Origin: Tubiluchus corallicola
Taxonomy: Eukaryota; Priapulida; Priapulimorpha; Priapulimorphida; Tubiluchidae
Reading direction: 5' to 3'
Length of the DNA stretch: 64,000 nucleotides
Assembly (NCBI GenBank): GCA_030141605.1
Contig: JAQGDQ010000234.1
Coordinates: forward strand, 186,001-250,000
The notes under the pieces are model-generated. The model did not search any database and had not been told where the DNA came from. It saw only the letters and a list, made by a program, of their open reading frames with translations. Of this stretch, positions 22,401-34,071 are shown piece by piece; positions within the stretch are counted from its first letter, which is position 1, and every line of letters begins with the position of its first letter. A program made the translations under genes and the position numbers.

Positions 22401-25400
22401 GGTGAAGTTTATGACAGAGTTATATAAGTTCTTTCTTTCAAAACACCATTCTGTTAAGTCATTCCCATTATCACTTTATTACTTTTATGCTCGAAGTCTT
22501 CGTAATAAGAGTTTTCGAAATACGTTATTTATTGTACTATGCACGCTTTTGTTTATAGTTTTATATGATTTAATTGGCTGTCTACTATACTAAAGTTCTG
22601 AATTAGTCTATGCTGCCATCTACAGGTATTTTTTCACTCTAATTGTACAGTGACTGTCAGAGATCAATTTATTACTTTCTCAATGTTTTTCTTTTTACTT
22701 TTATAGGTGTTCATGAGTGATTAGACTGTTAATTTCGTGTTTTAATTCTCTCCTTTATTAATTAATAAGTTAGTTTAAGTTAAAATAGAGAACAATCATA
22801 ACACAGCTTTGTGTAGTTAATCTTTATTCTGCTATCAATGAAGCCTAGTAGATGTTGATTTTGGTTTTGGTTTAGCTGGTAGTCTGTAGTCAGTGTAGTG
22901 TGTAGATCACCTTACCTTTTTTATTGTCAACATGCAAATGGTATGATGTACCTGTCCAATAGCAAATACGCATTTTTAGTCATGTGATCACTGTTGAATT
23001 TCTGTAAAGCCTGTAACTTCATGACAAGATGTCTGCTAATAAGTACAATCTGTAAATTCAATAAACTGCTTCATTTTTTCTATATTATAAGTCACTCATA
23101 CATGACAGATTGACTTATCTAAAGTTAGGCTCATTAGAATTATATCGTCTTCATAAGGATCTTTTAATATGTTACGATATGGTGCACAAATCATGTGCTT
23201 TTTAATGAATTTTTTGTTCATTCTCTTCTGTCACAAGAGGGTATTATTTGAAACTCTAAGTTTTGTAGGATTGATTGTTTTCTAAATTTTCAAACCTCAG
23301 TAGATGCATGTAGTTTTGCTCTTTGTGTTTTTGGCTGCATTCCGGTTTGTAAATAGTGTAAACATTTTTATGCCGTTTTTGTAATTCGTTTTATCTATTT
23401 TATGGCTGGATTGCAAAATAAGTGAAAAAAAGTAGGTATATTTTGTCAATATGACTGTATTTATTACATGTAATTGCATTTAGCAAAGCATCTAGTTATA
23501 TATGCCAGATTTGACCTGTTGCAAATGATAACAAATACACTGCAGTGATTTCACAATACGCCAGTTGTACAAATACATTGCACAACTTAAAAAAATTACT
23601 CTAGCTTCTGTTAGTTCAACATTAATTTTTGGATATGACCATGTATATGATACAATTTAAGTTCAATGCAAATGTGCAGTAGGGTTAGATTTCAGAAATA
23701 CAATACTCTACACCATTTTAGGATTTAGAATAACGTACTATAATTACTTGCTGGATTGACAGAAAAACTTGGGATCAGTCCAAATGATACAGTCAATGTT
23801 TAAATAGCGGTAACAACTTTATCCATTAATTATTAACCAGTGTGATTCACCTCTTGGTTTTGAAGCTTTGCGATTACCATAGAATTCATTTATTACATAC
23901 AGTTAGTAAAAGAATTTAGGGATTATTTGGTTTTTTATTAGAAGAAATTATAAGAAATTATTTTGGTGTGCATTTTAGGCATGGCCATGTTGGGCATAAC
24001 TGCTGCATTAATCCCACATTTTAATGAACTTCTATTTCTTTTTAAGGTGTGTCCAGATGCGTCTCTATGCTCTCAGCAAGAGGAATTTTTTCGTCGTATT
24101 TTTAGTCTTCTTTTCCAGCTTTTCGCTGTGTCTTTTTATTGGCTTAGCAGGTAAAAGAGATTTTTTGCTTCACAGCATTTTATGAATCATTGCCTTTTGA
24201 GGACCTTTTTTGGACAAAAACACAATACTTTCATAAAACATTTAAAAACACTTCATTTGGTGTTTACATGTTGCTAATTGTGCATCAGGGTGAAAGATCA
24301 TATTCATCTTTTTAATATTGCATTTTCATAAATATCATTTAAATATCCTTTTCATTTTATCATTTTGCTTGAAAGTCTAATTTATCATCTTGTTTTTAGA
24401 CCTATGGTTAAATTATATCTGATTCCTGTTTTCACTGACATGTAATTATGAAAAATTGATGTGCAGACATTCATTTTCATACGTATAGCTGTGTCGTGTC
24501 TGTCTGTTGTTTAGTATTATTTTCTGACTGTTTTTCCCTAACAGGACCTCCGATCACAGTAACAACCGATCAGAATGCCACTACACTTACACCTAAGCCA
24601 AATAACTCTGCTGTAAGTAGATATGACTAAACTAAAAGCCTATATAACATTGCAAAATTTTTATACTGTCTGTAAATGTTAATAATAGTTATTGTTCCTT
24701 TTGTTACTAGCACTTTTGTTTTCACAGAATGTATGATATAGAGTTGCCATTTAGTATGAATAATTATAACTCATTATCTAGTTCAAAGTAAGTTTTAGTT
24801 GTGCTACAACTGCAGGAGTGTTTATTTGTGTCAAGTGTGCAAGTAAATAATTTCTAGCTTATAACTACAACTTGCAAATGCAGATTTTTATCTTGAATTC
24901 ATCATATTTTTCAGTCTGGGCCATTCTATCTCCACACTCCACCTTTGTCTACATACAGCCAGCAGCTATGGCTTCTAGCTCAAATTATTACCAAGAAAAA
25001 AGATGGTGAGTAAAAAATTAAAAATGCAATTATTTCTTTAAGCTTTTCACATGTTTTCTGGGACTGTTTAAGTGAAGTGCTACACTATGGGAATTTTGGA
25101 ATAGTGTATTTTCAATTGACTTAGTTGCTATTTTCACATAAAATGCGTTACATTTTTACATTAATACATTTTTTTAACATCTTGCTAAGATTTAACAGGA
25201 GTTTATTAGTATTTTTTGCATCGTCTTGTCAGATAATATTTATTTCTAGATGAAACATTCCAGAAGTCATTCCAAGTGAATGTCATGATTAGAGGAATAG
25301 GAAAGGATGATACCCGTACTGTATTGATGGGTGAGAAAAATAGTCCAAATAAAACTCGGAATTTAGAATGTAAAAATGCGGTAAGTTCATGCAGCAACGT

Positions 25401-28400
25401 TTAGTTTACTTATAATTACTGGAAAATATATTAGCTTTTCTGTAATAAGCCATCTGTCTGCCTGTTTCTTCATTTAGACATCTGTTGTTAGTAGAGTTAA
25501 TTCTCATTAGTTATTCTAAGTAATTAATGTTGTGAGTATTTATTGATTCTATGACATGACACGGATATTTCTTCTATTATTTTGTGCTTTGTTTTAGGTG
25601 TGCAAGGCGTTTACCATTCTGCATCTTGGGTTCTTGGATTATCCACATTATATTATCACTGTTAGGTTCTTTGACTTGGAAAGCACGCACGAGAAGTACA
25701 ACATTACTAACGTCCGATTTTATGTATGTATTGTGTGTTTGTTCATATGTCATCCTTTTTTGTGTATTGTCTAATTCTGGTGTGTAGTATGTCATTTTTT
25801 ATACACAGTGATACTTTATATTTACAGTGGTACTAGAATTTTCTTAGTGAGAAATAGGTGAATGTAAATTTCGATCTAAAAGTATAGTATTATTTGATGT
25901 TTACTAGTATTATGATAGACGTGCATTAAATTATGCTGAGAAATTGCTAATATTATGGTTTTGTTTTCAGTTTAATTACTACAATCCATCTTTTACGAAG
26001 ATAGAGATTTGGTTCAGGTTCATCTTTTTAGTGATCACATTCCTGTTGACGGTAAGTTTGTGTTTCTCTTCTCTCTCGGTAATGAAACCTGACATCTTCT
26101 TGGGATGCAGCAGTGCTAGGGCTATCACAAGAAATCTTACCTTTTAAAACTTAGCTAGACAGTTAAAAGAATAAAATTTTGTTTGCTTGGGGTTATGGTA
26201 TATGTTTTTTTGCTCATTTGCTGTTGTTATCTGTTTGTGCTGCTGTCCAGTAATTGCGGTTGCAATAGAAACACCAACCAAATGTGACTTAAAATACAGC
26301 ACATCATTGTTGAGCTAGTGCAAAACAGTGTAGAAATTTCGGAAATAGCATTTGTTCCATGTGTTATTGAAACATCAATAATAGTGAACTCATATTAACC
26401 TTATGTTTTATGTTAGTTAGACATTATTTTTGCTTAAGCATTGAAGAGTAACTATTTTTACCAAAGACAAGGCATATAAATATCTGAAAAAATTTCATCA
26501 TTACTAAATAAATCGCAAGTGGGGTATCATTAAGCAAGGACTTATTACTGTAATAATATTTCTATAGTGCAATTCATTGTTACATTTTAGTGTTGGTTTG
26601 GCCATTCTTTGAGAAGATTTTTTTTGCGGGATTGGAGCATAGAGCAAAAGTGGATGGCAATGCTGTTGCCATTGTTATTACTGTATAACGGTACGAGCTG
26701 CTGTCAACAAGTATTACTTGATTATAAATAACAAAGTTTAAAAAAAGGGCCAAGGATTATTAAGTGTGGTAGTGAATTACTTCGCGTAAAATTGCGACAG
26801 CTAAACTCTTATTGTATGAAATGTTTGTCAAGCAGAACATGTCTACAACAGACATGTTTCTGCTTGAAATAAACTGGAACGTTCAGTAGGCGCACACTGT
26901 ACTTGAACTTGGTGTAATGCTATTATTGCCAAAAAGTTGTACAACATACTTATGTATCAGCTGGCGAACATGAAAAATGTGCTGAAATTTCGATTACGAT
27001 ATTATAAGAAGCAAAAACGAATTTGCTTGAAAAGTGAAGATTATCTTAAATCATTCCATTAGATTTTTCAACAGATGCAGAAGCTTCAAATCAATAAGTT
27101 AAAAATAAATGATGGGAAAAAGTTTGTACATCGCTATTGTTAAAATCTGCAGCAAATATTCTTCTTGTCTATCATTTTCAATGCAAATTAGACTAAGGTG
27201 TTTTTCAACAGCTGATCAACAGCGGAAATACCATTTCTTTAGAGGGTATTTAGTCACACCACTCAACAATTTTTGCCTTCAGTTTCATTGCATCAAACAG
27301 CGCTGTGTGGCCGTTGTACACTCACTAAGGAGTTCCAGATGCTCTAGTTCAAATGCCGATATATTTTAACTATTTAGAGAGGCGTTGTTAAACAGAGGGT
27401 AAAATTACACATTTAGCATCAACAGTAGCACTTTTATCTGCTAATGATAATTATTGCAATCAACCTGAATGGACAAGTTGAGTACTCAAGTGATCTGGCA
27501 CATACCTTTTAAATATATCGTTTGGCAGAATATTGTATTTTCAAAAAAAGCATTTTTTCTAATAATGCATTTGAGTCAATTTCTAAAAAACAAGGAAGCC
27601 TTAGTAATTATACTACAAACTTGCATAGGGAAAGTTTAAAAATTCAATTTTGTTTCAGATCCCCTATTTCCTTTGATGTTTCTTGTCAACAGTTGGGTGC
27701 CTGGGATGCTGGATGCAATGTTCCAAGCAACCTTCCTGTGTGCCCTCCTACTTTTCTGGCTGTGTATTTATCATGGAATTAGACAGGTGAATTTTGCAAG
27801 TTGATTTTTTAGTCTGAATGCTTCTGAATACTCCCATTTAGTAGCAAAAGATGTAAGACAAGAATGAAAACAGAAGAATCATCGTTGTTCTTTCTTGTAG
27901 GCAATAAACAGTGCAGCATGTTGTAATAAAAATTTATCTACTATTATTATTAACAGTAGTTATCAGCAGTTGTTTACAACAATAAACTTTCAGAAATTAG
28001 TTTCTGCACATTGATTAAAATCACTAATGACACAGTAGCAATAATTGTTCTACTTTTTCAGACGAAACGCACTCTTATTTCATTTTATGCTCCCAAGTTA
28101 CTAGTAGTTGGACTGTTATGGATGTCTGCATTTACACTGGCATCGTGGCAAAAATACAACGAATTACAGGATCCTACTTACAATTATGCACTGGATATTA
28201 ACAACTTTTTAGTAAGTCAAGCTTAATAGAAAGGACTACTGATTTGGCTACTTTAAATTACTTTATTTATTTCTTGAAACTTTTAAAAGCAATGATTTTG
28301 AGTAGGTAAAAAGTTCTAGAGTGTGTGAAATGGTAAGCGCAGCAAATTGATACCATTCCTTACTGTATGGGTAGACTTTTAATTAAAAAAATTGCTTGGT

Positions 28401-30687
28401 GGATTGTTGTTTAGTTAAACTATACAAACACAAAGTATGACATGTTGAGTTATTGGTTATGCAATATTTATTTATGATTGTTTTCCAGGGCTTTAAAGTA
28501 TTCTTCTTCATCATCGGAGGGCTCTATTTGTTGTATTTAGTCTATCTTATCATCAGAGCTTATGCTGAACTGCGGTCAATGCCCTATTTTGGTGAGTGTA
28601 TTTGTACCATAAGTCCGTAACTTAATAATTGAGTAGCAGCTGTCTAACTTATTATACATGAGCATAAAAATCATTAAATTTGATGCCACAAGTTTTGCAA
28701 AGCTAATACAATGATAATTTTGGCAGTTGAGACTTCGATGGTTAAATTTTGGCTTCAGCTAACATTAGTGTTGTTTGTATACATCAAGCGAATAATGCAT
28801 TTTATTATATTGCTACGTATTTTTGTTTAAATACATATTCTTGTTGTCTTTTTTATTGTTTTGATTTATTGTTTTTGTTGCAATTACTTATCATTTATTT
28901 TGTTTAGTTCGAGCCAACGTTTTACTTCTTGCTTATCAATTTTGGTTAATTATGTTGTTTCCAAATCTTTTGTTGCTCCCCCCCCAAAAAAAAATTGTGT
29001 TCTCTTGCTTAGATTTATGTATTTGACTTTACTCAGTTTATTTTTTTTTGTTTTGTAGTTTACTGACAATTACTACTATTGTTTTGCTGTATTATTTTTT
29101 CTTTTTTAATTGATTTTGTTACCTGCAGCATCATAGTTTATTCTGAATTTTGTCAAACTTATCTATATGGAAGAGCAGGAACCTTTGGTTCCTCCCTGTC
29201 CTGCTTCATGATTGCAACTATCTAACATTTAACTAATACTTACTATAAACGATGTTGGAGAAAATAAATGTTCTATGTTCTATGTTTTATATGTACTTGC
29301 AGATTTACGCTTGAAGTTCTTGACAACGCTAATGCTGATCGTTTTATCATGCACGATAGCTATTACCTTCCTGAGATTTGGTGCCGGGGTTCTTCAAGAT
29401 AATTTTGTGGCAGACATCAAGACTCATTACAAAAATTCTGCAGAATTTATGGCTTTCTATGGTCTTCTTAATTTATACATGTACACTATGGCCTATGTGT
29501 ATTCGCCAGCAAAAAATGCTGTTTACGGTATGTTCTGACTTGATTTTATTATCCTTTAACAGTTCAATAATGTAGACCATCCATAGTGAACAAGTGCTGC
29601 AACTGAAAATGCATCATGTTTATGTTTTTAGCATACACTAGTGGAATTTTGCACTTGCTATTGTATGTAGCAGAAAAAAGTGGTGTTTATTTGAAGGCTG
29701 AAATGAACTGAAATTTTTATTGGTTATCTTCTACAATGAACTATTCCTATGAATCATTTTACATTGTGTATTTACTAAGTCTGATTGCATTAGACAAAAA
29801 TTCAACTAAGTTTCGTTTATTAAGGTCAATCTAAATTATAGATCTGTTTGTTTCAGAATCTCATTTCAAAGATGATCCCACTTTCTCCATGCTAAATGAT
29901 TCTGATGATGACGTTATATATAGGTATGTTAAAACTAAATATGAAATTTTACGTGATTTTTTATTTTACTTTAAATTTTAACTGCTTATTACTATGTAAT
30001 TGCTTTACAGCAAGCACTTTGAATAAGCAAGGAGTGACTTTGCTATTGTATTGCTTCAGTAATACGTCCATTTTTTAATTGGGACCTTTTTGAACGCTTG
30101 TGACAACCTTCTCATTGTATCTGTTTTCAATAATTCATAATGGTGGGACATGGTTGGATTTTTATTGTCAATTAATTGAATATGAAACCAATTCTCATAA
30201 TCGATTTGCAGTCACATTTTTATGAGAAAGCAGGCTCATGTGAAAATGTGTTCATGCTTATGATAATCGCGTCTAAGTGGCGCTGCCAGCATGCTACGCA
30301 GAGGTAGTGTCATATTACTTGATTTTGCAACAATGGCAGCTGTATTTGTTATGGTAAATCACATTGGTAAAACAACTGATTTGAATCGGAAGCTGAAACA
30401 ATAATCGATAATCAGAAATATATGCCCAAAGCGATTATAATTAATTAAATCGATTCATCATTCCCAACACTAGTAATATGTTCTTGGCTTGGTCTAAGTG
30501 TACTGCTTTTCTGGGATTTTGCTTATTTTTGTCAAAGTGTGAAAAATATGTATGTCAAAATGCCTATGAAATTTTGATAAGAACATCAGCAGAAAATTAT
30601 CTTCACTTGTGTTTTTTATATAGCGAACAAGAAGAGAGCTTGCTGCGAGAAACTGTTCCAAAACGCATAGACAGTGATGAGGACTAA
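16474..30687 (+). CDS. TMEM181: TMEM181, GOST-family seven-transmembrane protein
   Basis: Membrane protein of the GOLD-domain seven-helix (GOST) family, related to WLS, GPR107 and TMEM87. Its cellular role is poorly known; secretory-pathway or plasma-membrane location is expected. Coding exons: 16474-16622, 24047-24150, 24545-24612, 24915-25005, 25250-25380, 25598-25723, 25971-26051, 26591-26690, 27659-27786, 28062-28211, 28489-28591, 29303-29527, 29857-29923, 30624-30687 (528 residues). An N-terminal cytosolic segment precedes a membrane anchor at about 60-85 (RNFFVVFLVFFSSFSLC). A luminal domain at about 86-225 carries N-glycosylation sequons NAT, NKT and NIT. Seven helices follow from about 235 to 480, including FYGLLNLYMYTMAYVYSP. 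The acidic tail (FSMLNDSDDDVIY, then DSDED) matches the vertebrate protein. The ATG is the first after an in-frame TGA. Intron 1 is 7.4 kb and full of transposon debris. Identity is secure; exon 1 is supported by position, phase and weak N-terminal similarity. Confidence 0.94.
17753..17824 (-). mobile_element. hAT-like terminal fragment
   Basis: Read on the minus strand from 17824, the sequence begins CAGGGCCGGATTTAC and continues GC-rich with GGCC blocks. Non-autonomous hAT-type elements of animals often have ends of this form. I found neither the partner terminus nor a clear 8-bp target duplication, so only one end is called. Confidence 0.4.
17918..18884 (-). pseudogene. 5'-truncated LINE, reverse transcriptase remnant in TMEM181 intron 1
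   Basis: A minus-strand, jockey/CR1-like reverse transcriptase tail. The upstream part (about 18790-18492) holds the catalytic box FRYADDNTLS and WFTCNGFEANPGKS. The downstream part, open from before 18368 to 17922, holds HISNLCRR, FNYCPLVW, LQERAIRFV and SASEIWNELP, the usual C terminus. The two halves are separated by frameshifts around 18440-18500, and everything 5' of the catalytic box is lost. It lies antisense to TMEM181. Confidence 0.88.
19061..19145. repeat. CT-rich low-complexity tract
   Basis: Pyrimidine-rich run of CTCT and TTTCT words, no coding content. Confidence 0.7.
20195..20365. repeat. Three-copy tandem repeat, about 57-bp unit
   Basis: Three diverged units begin at about 20195, 20253 and 20308. 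Each contains TTGYG..GTGGAG and GTTGTGCTGT-type words followed by AGATTC.GAATT. They lie in TMEM181 intron 1. Confidence 0.75.
21302..22200 (+). pseudogene. Decayed retrotransposon ORF1 with CCCH zinc fingers
   Basis: The clear part is 21851-22078, read in one frame through three stops. It shows CHFYLRNGCKFG followed later by HPKMCGNLFSVG and CFNPNCKFVHINDTK, giving CCCH-type spacing (C-x8-C-x4-C-x3-H if the stop is counted). Such paired CCCH fingers occur in ORF1 proteins of some invertebrate LINEs. An upstream open stretch (about 21422-21680, with DYVTDNRDSNSESEF) is in the same region but is not recognised and may be the N-terminal part. A broken CCCH host gene cannot be excluded. Confidence 0.55.
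26957..27447 (-). mobile_element. Degraded Tc1/mariner-like element, copy 2
   Basis: The left end TCAGCTGGCGAACA follows TA and matches the terminal inverted repeat of the element at 41489 for about 50 bp (shared GATTACRATATTAT). The inside resembles the same transposase C-terminal region at nucleotide level (27165-27330) but has no open frame. The right end near 27447 is badly decayed. It sits in the TMEM181 intron between exons 8 and 9. Confidence 0.65.
29100..29290 (+). mobile_element. LINE 3' end with TTCTATG tail
   Basis: The segment ends with AATAAA (29263-29268) and two full copies of TTCTATG (29271-29284) plus a partial copy, as in the short satellite tails of non-LTR elements. It ends about a dozen bases before the acceptor of TMEM181 exon 12 at 29303. 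No coding part is present. Confidence 0.55.
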
Positions 30688-33190
30688 AGTGACAGACCAT
30701 TAACAGCAAAGCTTCTTACATTTCATTGAGCCAGTAAATTTTTGTTTAATTACCGTAATTAATAATTGTTTAGAATGCTTTTGCTGAAGTTTATTTTGTG
30801 GCCTGAATAACTCTGTAATTTTTCCCAAGCTCAGCAGAAATGTGAAACCAAGTATAAGGAGTTTATAAAACATTGTCGTAATCAGTCATTTTAATTGTGG
30901 TATGATGAGTGATTGCGTGTAATGTCTTTTTTCATATACCGAATCTTTCGATAATCAAAAGTTTGTTATTTACCTTAAACGTCATTATTAAAAAAACTTA
31001 AATGGCCAGTTCATATGTAATATAGTATCTCTTGAACAATAGGTTAAGCTTTTTTGGATTAGCATGATGCGCTTTTCAACATGTGACTTTTGTAAATTAT
31101 TTGAAATGGGGAAAGGAAAGAACATGTTAAAAAATATCAAAAATTAAATGTATGTCGATATAAAATCTAGTTGTTTATACTCGGGTAATACTTATGGTTT
31201 TTCTAACTGAGATTTCGGTTATTGGTAGTAAGAAAACACAAGCGGAAGCCAACTTTTATCTAGTGTCGCATTTGCTAATCCCTAAATTGACATTGCAGTG
31301 AAGTAAATTAGGGTTTGCAAGATCTTGATGTCACCTTGTCTCTTGTAAGTTGGCCATGTTCAGAGAAATGGTGGCACTAGTAAAAGCTGTCATCCTTGAA
31401 TGCATTTTATTTCTTACCTACCTGAATGGCATTATACTAGCTAGATGTACACCAACACTAGCTAGATGTACACCAGCTCTTATTAGCTTATGCAATGAAG
31501 TTGATAGGTGGCAACACTAGCTATGTAAATTAGTGCCAGTATACTGTGCACTACTCAGTGATATACTTTGACAAGATTAGGGAAACGTATAAGCTGTTTC
31601 CTTTTGTAGACATGCTTACTTCAGTTAAATCCTAATTATGTTACCAAAGGGCATTTCTTTGTAGCCTAGTTGACTTTATTTCAACATTTGCATTTATGAC
31701 CATTTCTCGCCTTGTCTTAAGGTAAATTTCTATTAGTTTCTTTCGCAAAGGTTATACCTACGCACCTGTTTTTTTGCAGTTTTGTTTCAAATCTTATTGT
31801 TCTGTTCTGTTTCAGGTCTTAATGTATTCTTTTTCATTCATTGGAACGTCTAAAACGTTTACTTGCATGGACGTGTATTAGTTCAAGAGGCATTACAGTA
31901 CAAACATTCCATTACTTGAAGGGTAGTTCTATTAGTTTGGTGTTGAATCACAAATGCTAGAATTTATACATCCTTTTGCATCAACTTTGTGTTATTTTTT
32001 GCTGTTGCTATATTACAGAAAAAACGTTTTAGTGATTGCTGCAGAAGTAATTGAGCTTTCAACTTTTGCCCAAATAAATGAACTTGCGCAGTTGTACCTT
32101 GTTATTTGCAGATTTACCTGTCTGCAGTTAGCTTGCTTAGTTAGTGGCACGAAGAATTGCATTTAGTACCATAAATTGTCATCTACCAGTATTACTTAAA
32201 AGACAGTCTTGGAAGAATGGTAAAAAATGGTAGCTTATGATAGTTTAAAATTTGTCAATAATCGAAATACCCTTAACAATTGCTGCAAAACTTCCTACTC
32301 TACAGTGATTTACCGAACAGAGTAATTTCTATGCAACCTCTGCAAAAATACCATCTACACGTATGTTTGTCCAATAGCCATGTAAGTACAATCGGCATGA
32401 GTTTTACTTAACAAAGTTAAAATGCTATTATAGTAAGCTTTGTTTGGAAATATGTTGTCAGGGAGGCAGTACCCCATATAACCCAGACTGGGCCACTTTA
32501 CACAACAGCCATGTTATCACACTTACCAGTGTAAATAAATCAGCTAACATTAACTAATAAAACTTAAACTTGTAATCAAAATAAGGTTTTGTTATCAGAC
32601 CATTTTATCATGATTTGTTTAATGTTTGGTACTGATATCCTGAAGTGAAATTGAAAGGCACTTTATGTAAGTGGCTTGTGTAGTTTGTCTACTACATTTC
32701 CAATTGCAGTAGGTAATCCAAGAGTAATGAGGTATACTTACATTTTAAATTGCTTCCTGAATTTCATTTTATTAACTAGTTTGCAATTACAGTCCATTCA
32801 CTGTGAACACAAAATACCAAAGCACTGAAATGTGAAAATATTTAAGTTATATACACTTGTACAGAAGCCTGTATAATTTATTTATTTGATGTTGTGATAA
32901 AATTGTGTATAGCAAAATTTTATTTAAATGGTATTTATTTCTAGTCATCCTTTAAGTATTTACACACTGTTTGTGTATTTAATATCATATGTGTTGTACA
33001 ATCTATTATTCTTTGTGTTACAATGATAATACCAAGTTTACTTAATACTTTTTTTTGCAGTCCCAAAGTATGCGATATAAAGAGGTTTGACTGTACTTGT
33101 GTTAGTATTTATCTTCATAAATATGTTTGTCTAATAAATAAGCCTCTAATTGTATGTACTAATTAATAAAATTGTAAAAAAATGTAAGAC
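30688..33190 (+). other. TMEM181 3' region
   Basis: About 2.5 kb downstream of the TMEM181 stop holds no gene that I recognise. AATAAA words occur near 32070, at 33133-33138 and at 33165-33170. The last two are closely spaced and face the end of RAB3GAP2. This stretch is probably 3' untranslated sequence. A strong acceptor (TTTTTTTGCAG ending at 33060) suggests a possible extra terminal exon. Confidence 0.4.
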
Positions 33191-33198
33191 AGTTTATT
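33133..33198. terminator. Opposed poly(A) signals between TMEM181 and RAB3GAP2
   Basis: Plus-strand AATAAA at 33133-33138 and 33165-33170, and a minus-strand AATAAA (plus TTTATT at 33193-33198). Cleavage 10-30 nt beyond each would make the two 3' ends meet or overlap by a few tens of bases. I saw no other AATAAA/ATTAAA between the RAB3GAP2 stop and this site on the minus strand. Confidence 0.5.
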
Positions 33199-34071
33199 GA
33201 TATTTTAATATTTTGAGTGTCTGGTTGAGTGTCATTTCTCTTAAATCCTGTATGACATTTGTAGGTATTATTTCAAAGGTCACAGCTTCATCAGTCACTG
33301 ATCTGATATTGCAATTGTGGTTCACTTAACAAAAAGAAAGTTAACGGTTTCGCTGTTTATGTAGGTGGATAAAATTGCCAGTGTGTATAGTAGGGTATAT
33401 ACCTACCAAGACCAGACTCGAAAATAGTACAGGTGTTCTGTTATAACAAATTCAGTCTTTTTTTACAGAATAGTAACTGCATAATGATTAGTCAAAGCAA
33501 CCTAAATATCAATCTGATATATATTTCCCCGTAGGATTATGAAATGCCAGACATAATCCTTACACTATAATGTTGGACTTGCTCTGACATTAAACGAGTT
33601 GTACAAAACAAATAGTACAATTCCAAAAAATGCTTACAAAAAACCAAGCAGCTAAACCTATTCATCACACTAAAATGGCCAAATGAAAGCATTACAATGC
33701 AGATCACTGTTGCTAAAGAATGTGCATCAGGTTCTCCAGAAGTTCTCCAAGCTGATTAACTGATTCATTATTATGGACTTCTGAAATACTGTACTAGCTG
33801 TTTCACCACTAAGTGCATCCTACCTATATTTGATAAACCCTATTTTTACCAACATTATCACAAAAGACAAACCACACTGAATGCTCACACCAGGATTTTC
33901 AAACTTGCAGCCAGAAGTGTACGTAATGATACTAAAATCTCTGGTTGAGTGATCATTTTGCAACATTTAACTGAAATTGGTCCAACCGTCCCAGGCCTCA
34001 GTGTTAGACAGAAGTTTTAGTTACACAGTCTAAACATTCATTTTGCACAAACAAAAAACCTTAAACAGCAT
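33199..34071 (-). other. Presumed RAB3GAP2 3' untranslated region
   Basis: Nearly 900 bp between the RAB3GAP2 stop and the opposed poly(A) signal, with no coding potential or repeat that I recognise. Confidence 0.4.

Larger units (their letters stand above)
16623..24046. other. TMEM181 intron 1, 7.4 kb, transposon-rich
   Basis: This intron contains a hAT-like terminal fragment, a decayed antisense LINE, a pyrimidine-rich tract at about 19061-19140, a three-copy tandem repeat and a CCCH zinc-finger ORF1 remnant. Apart from these, 19200-20190 and 22600-24000 hold nothing that I recognise. Confidence 0.7.
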
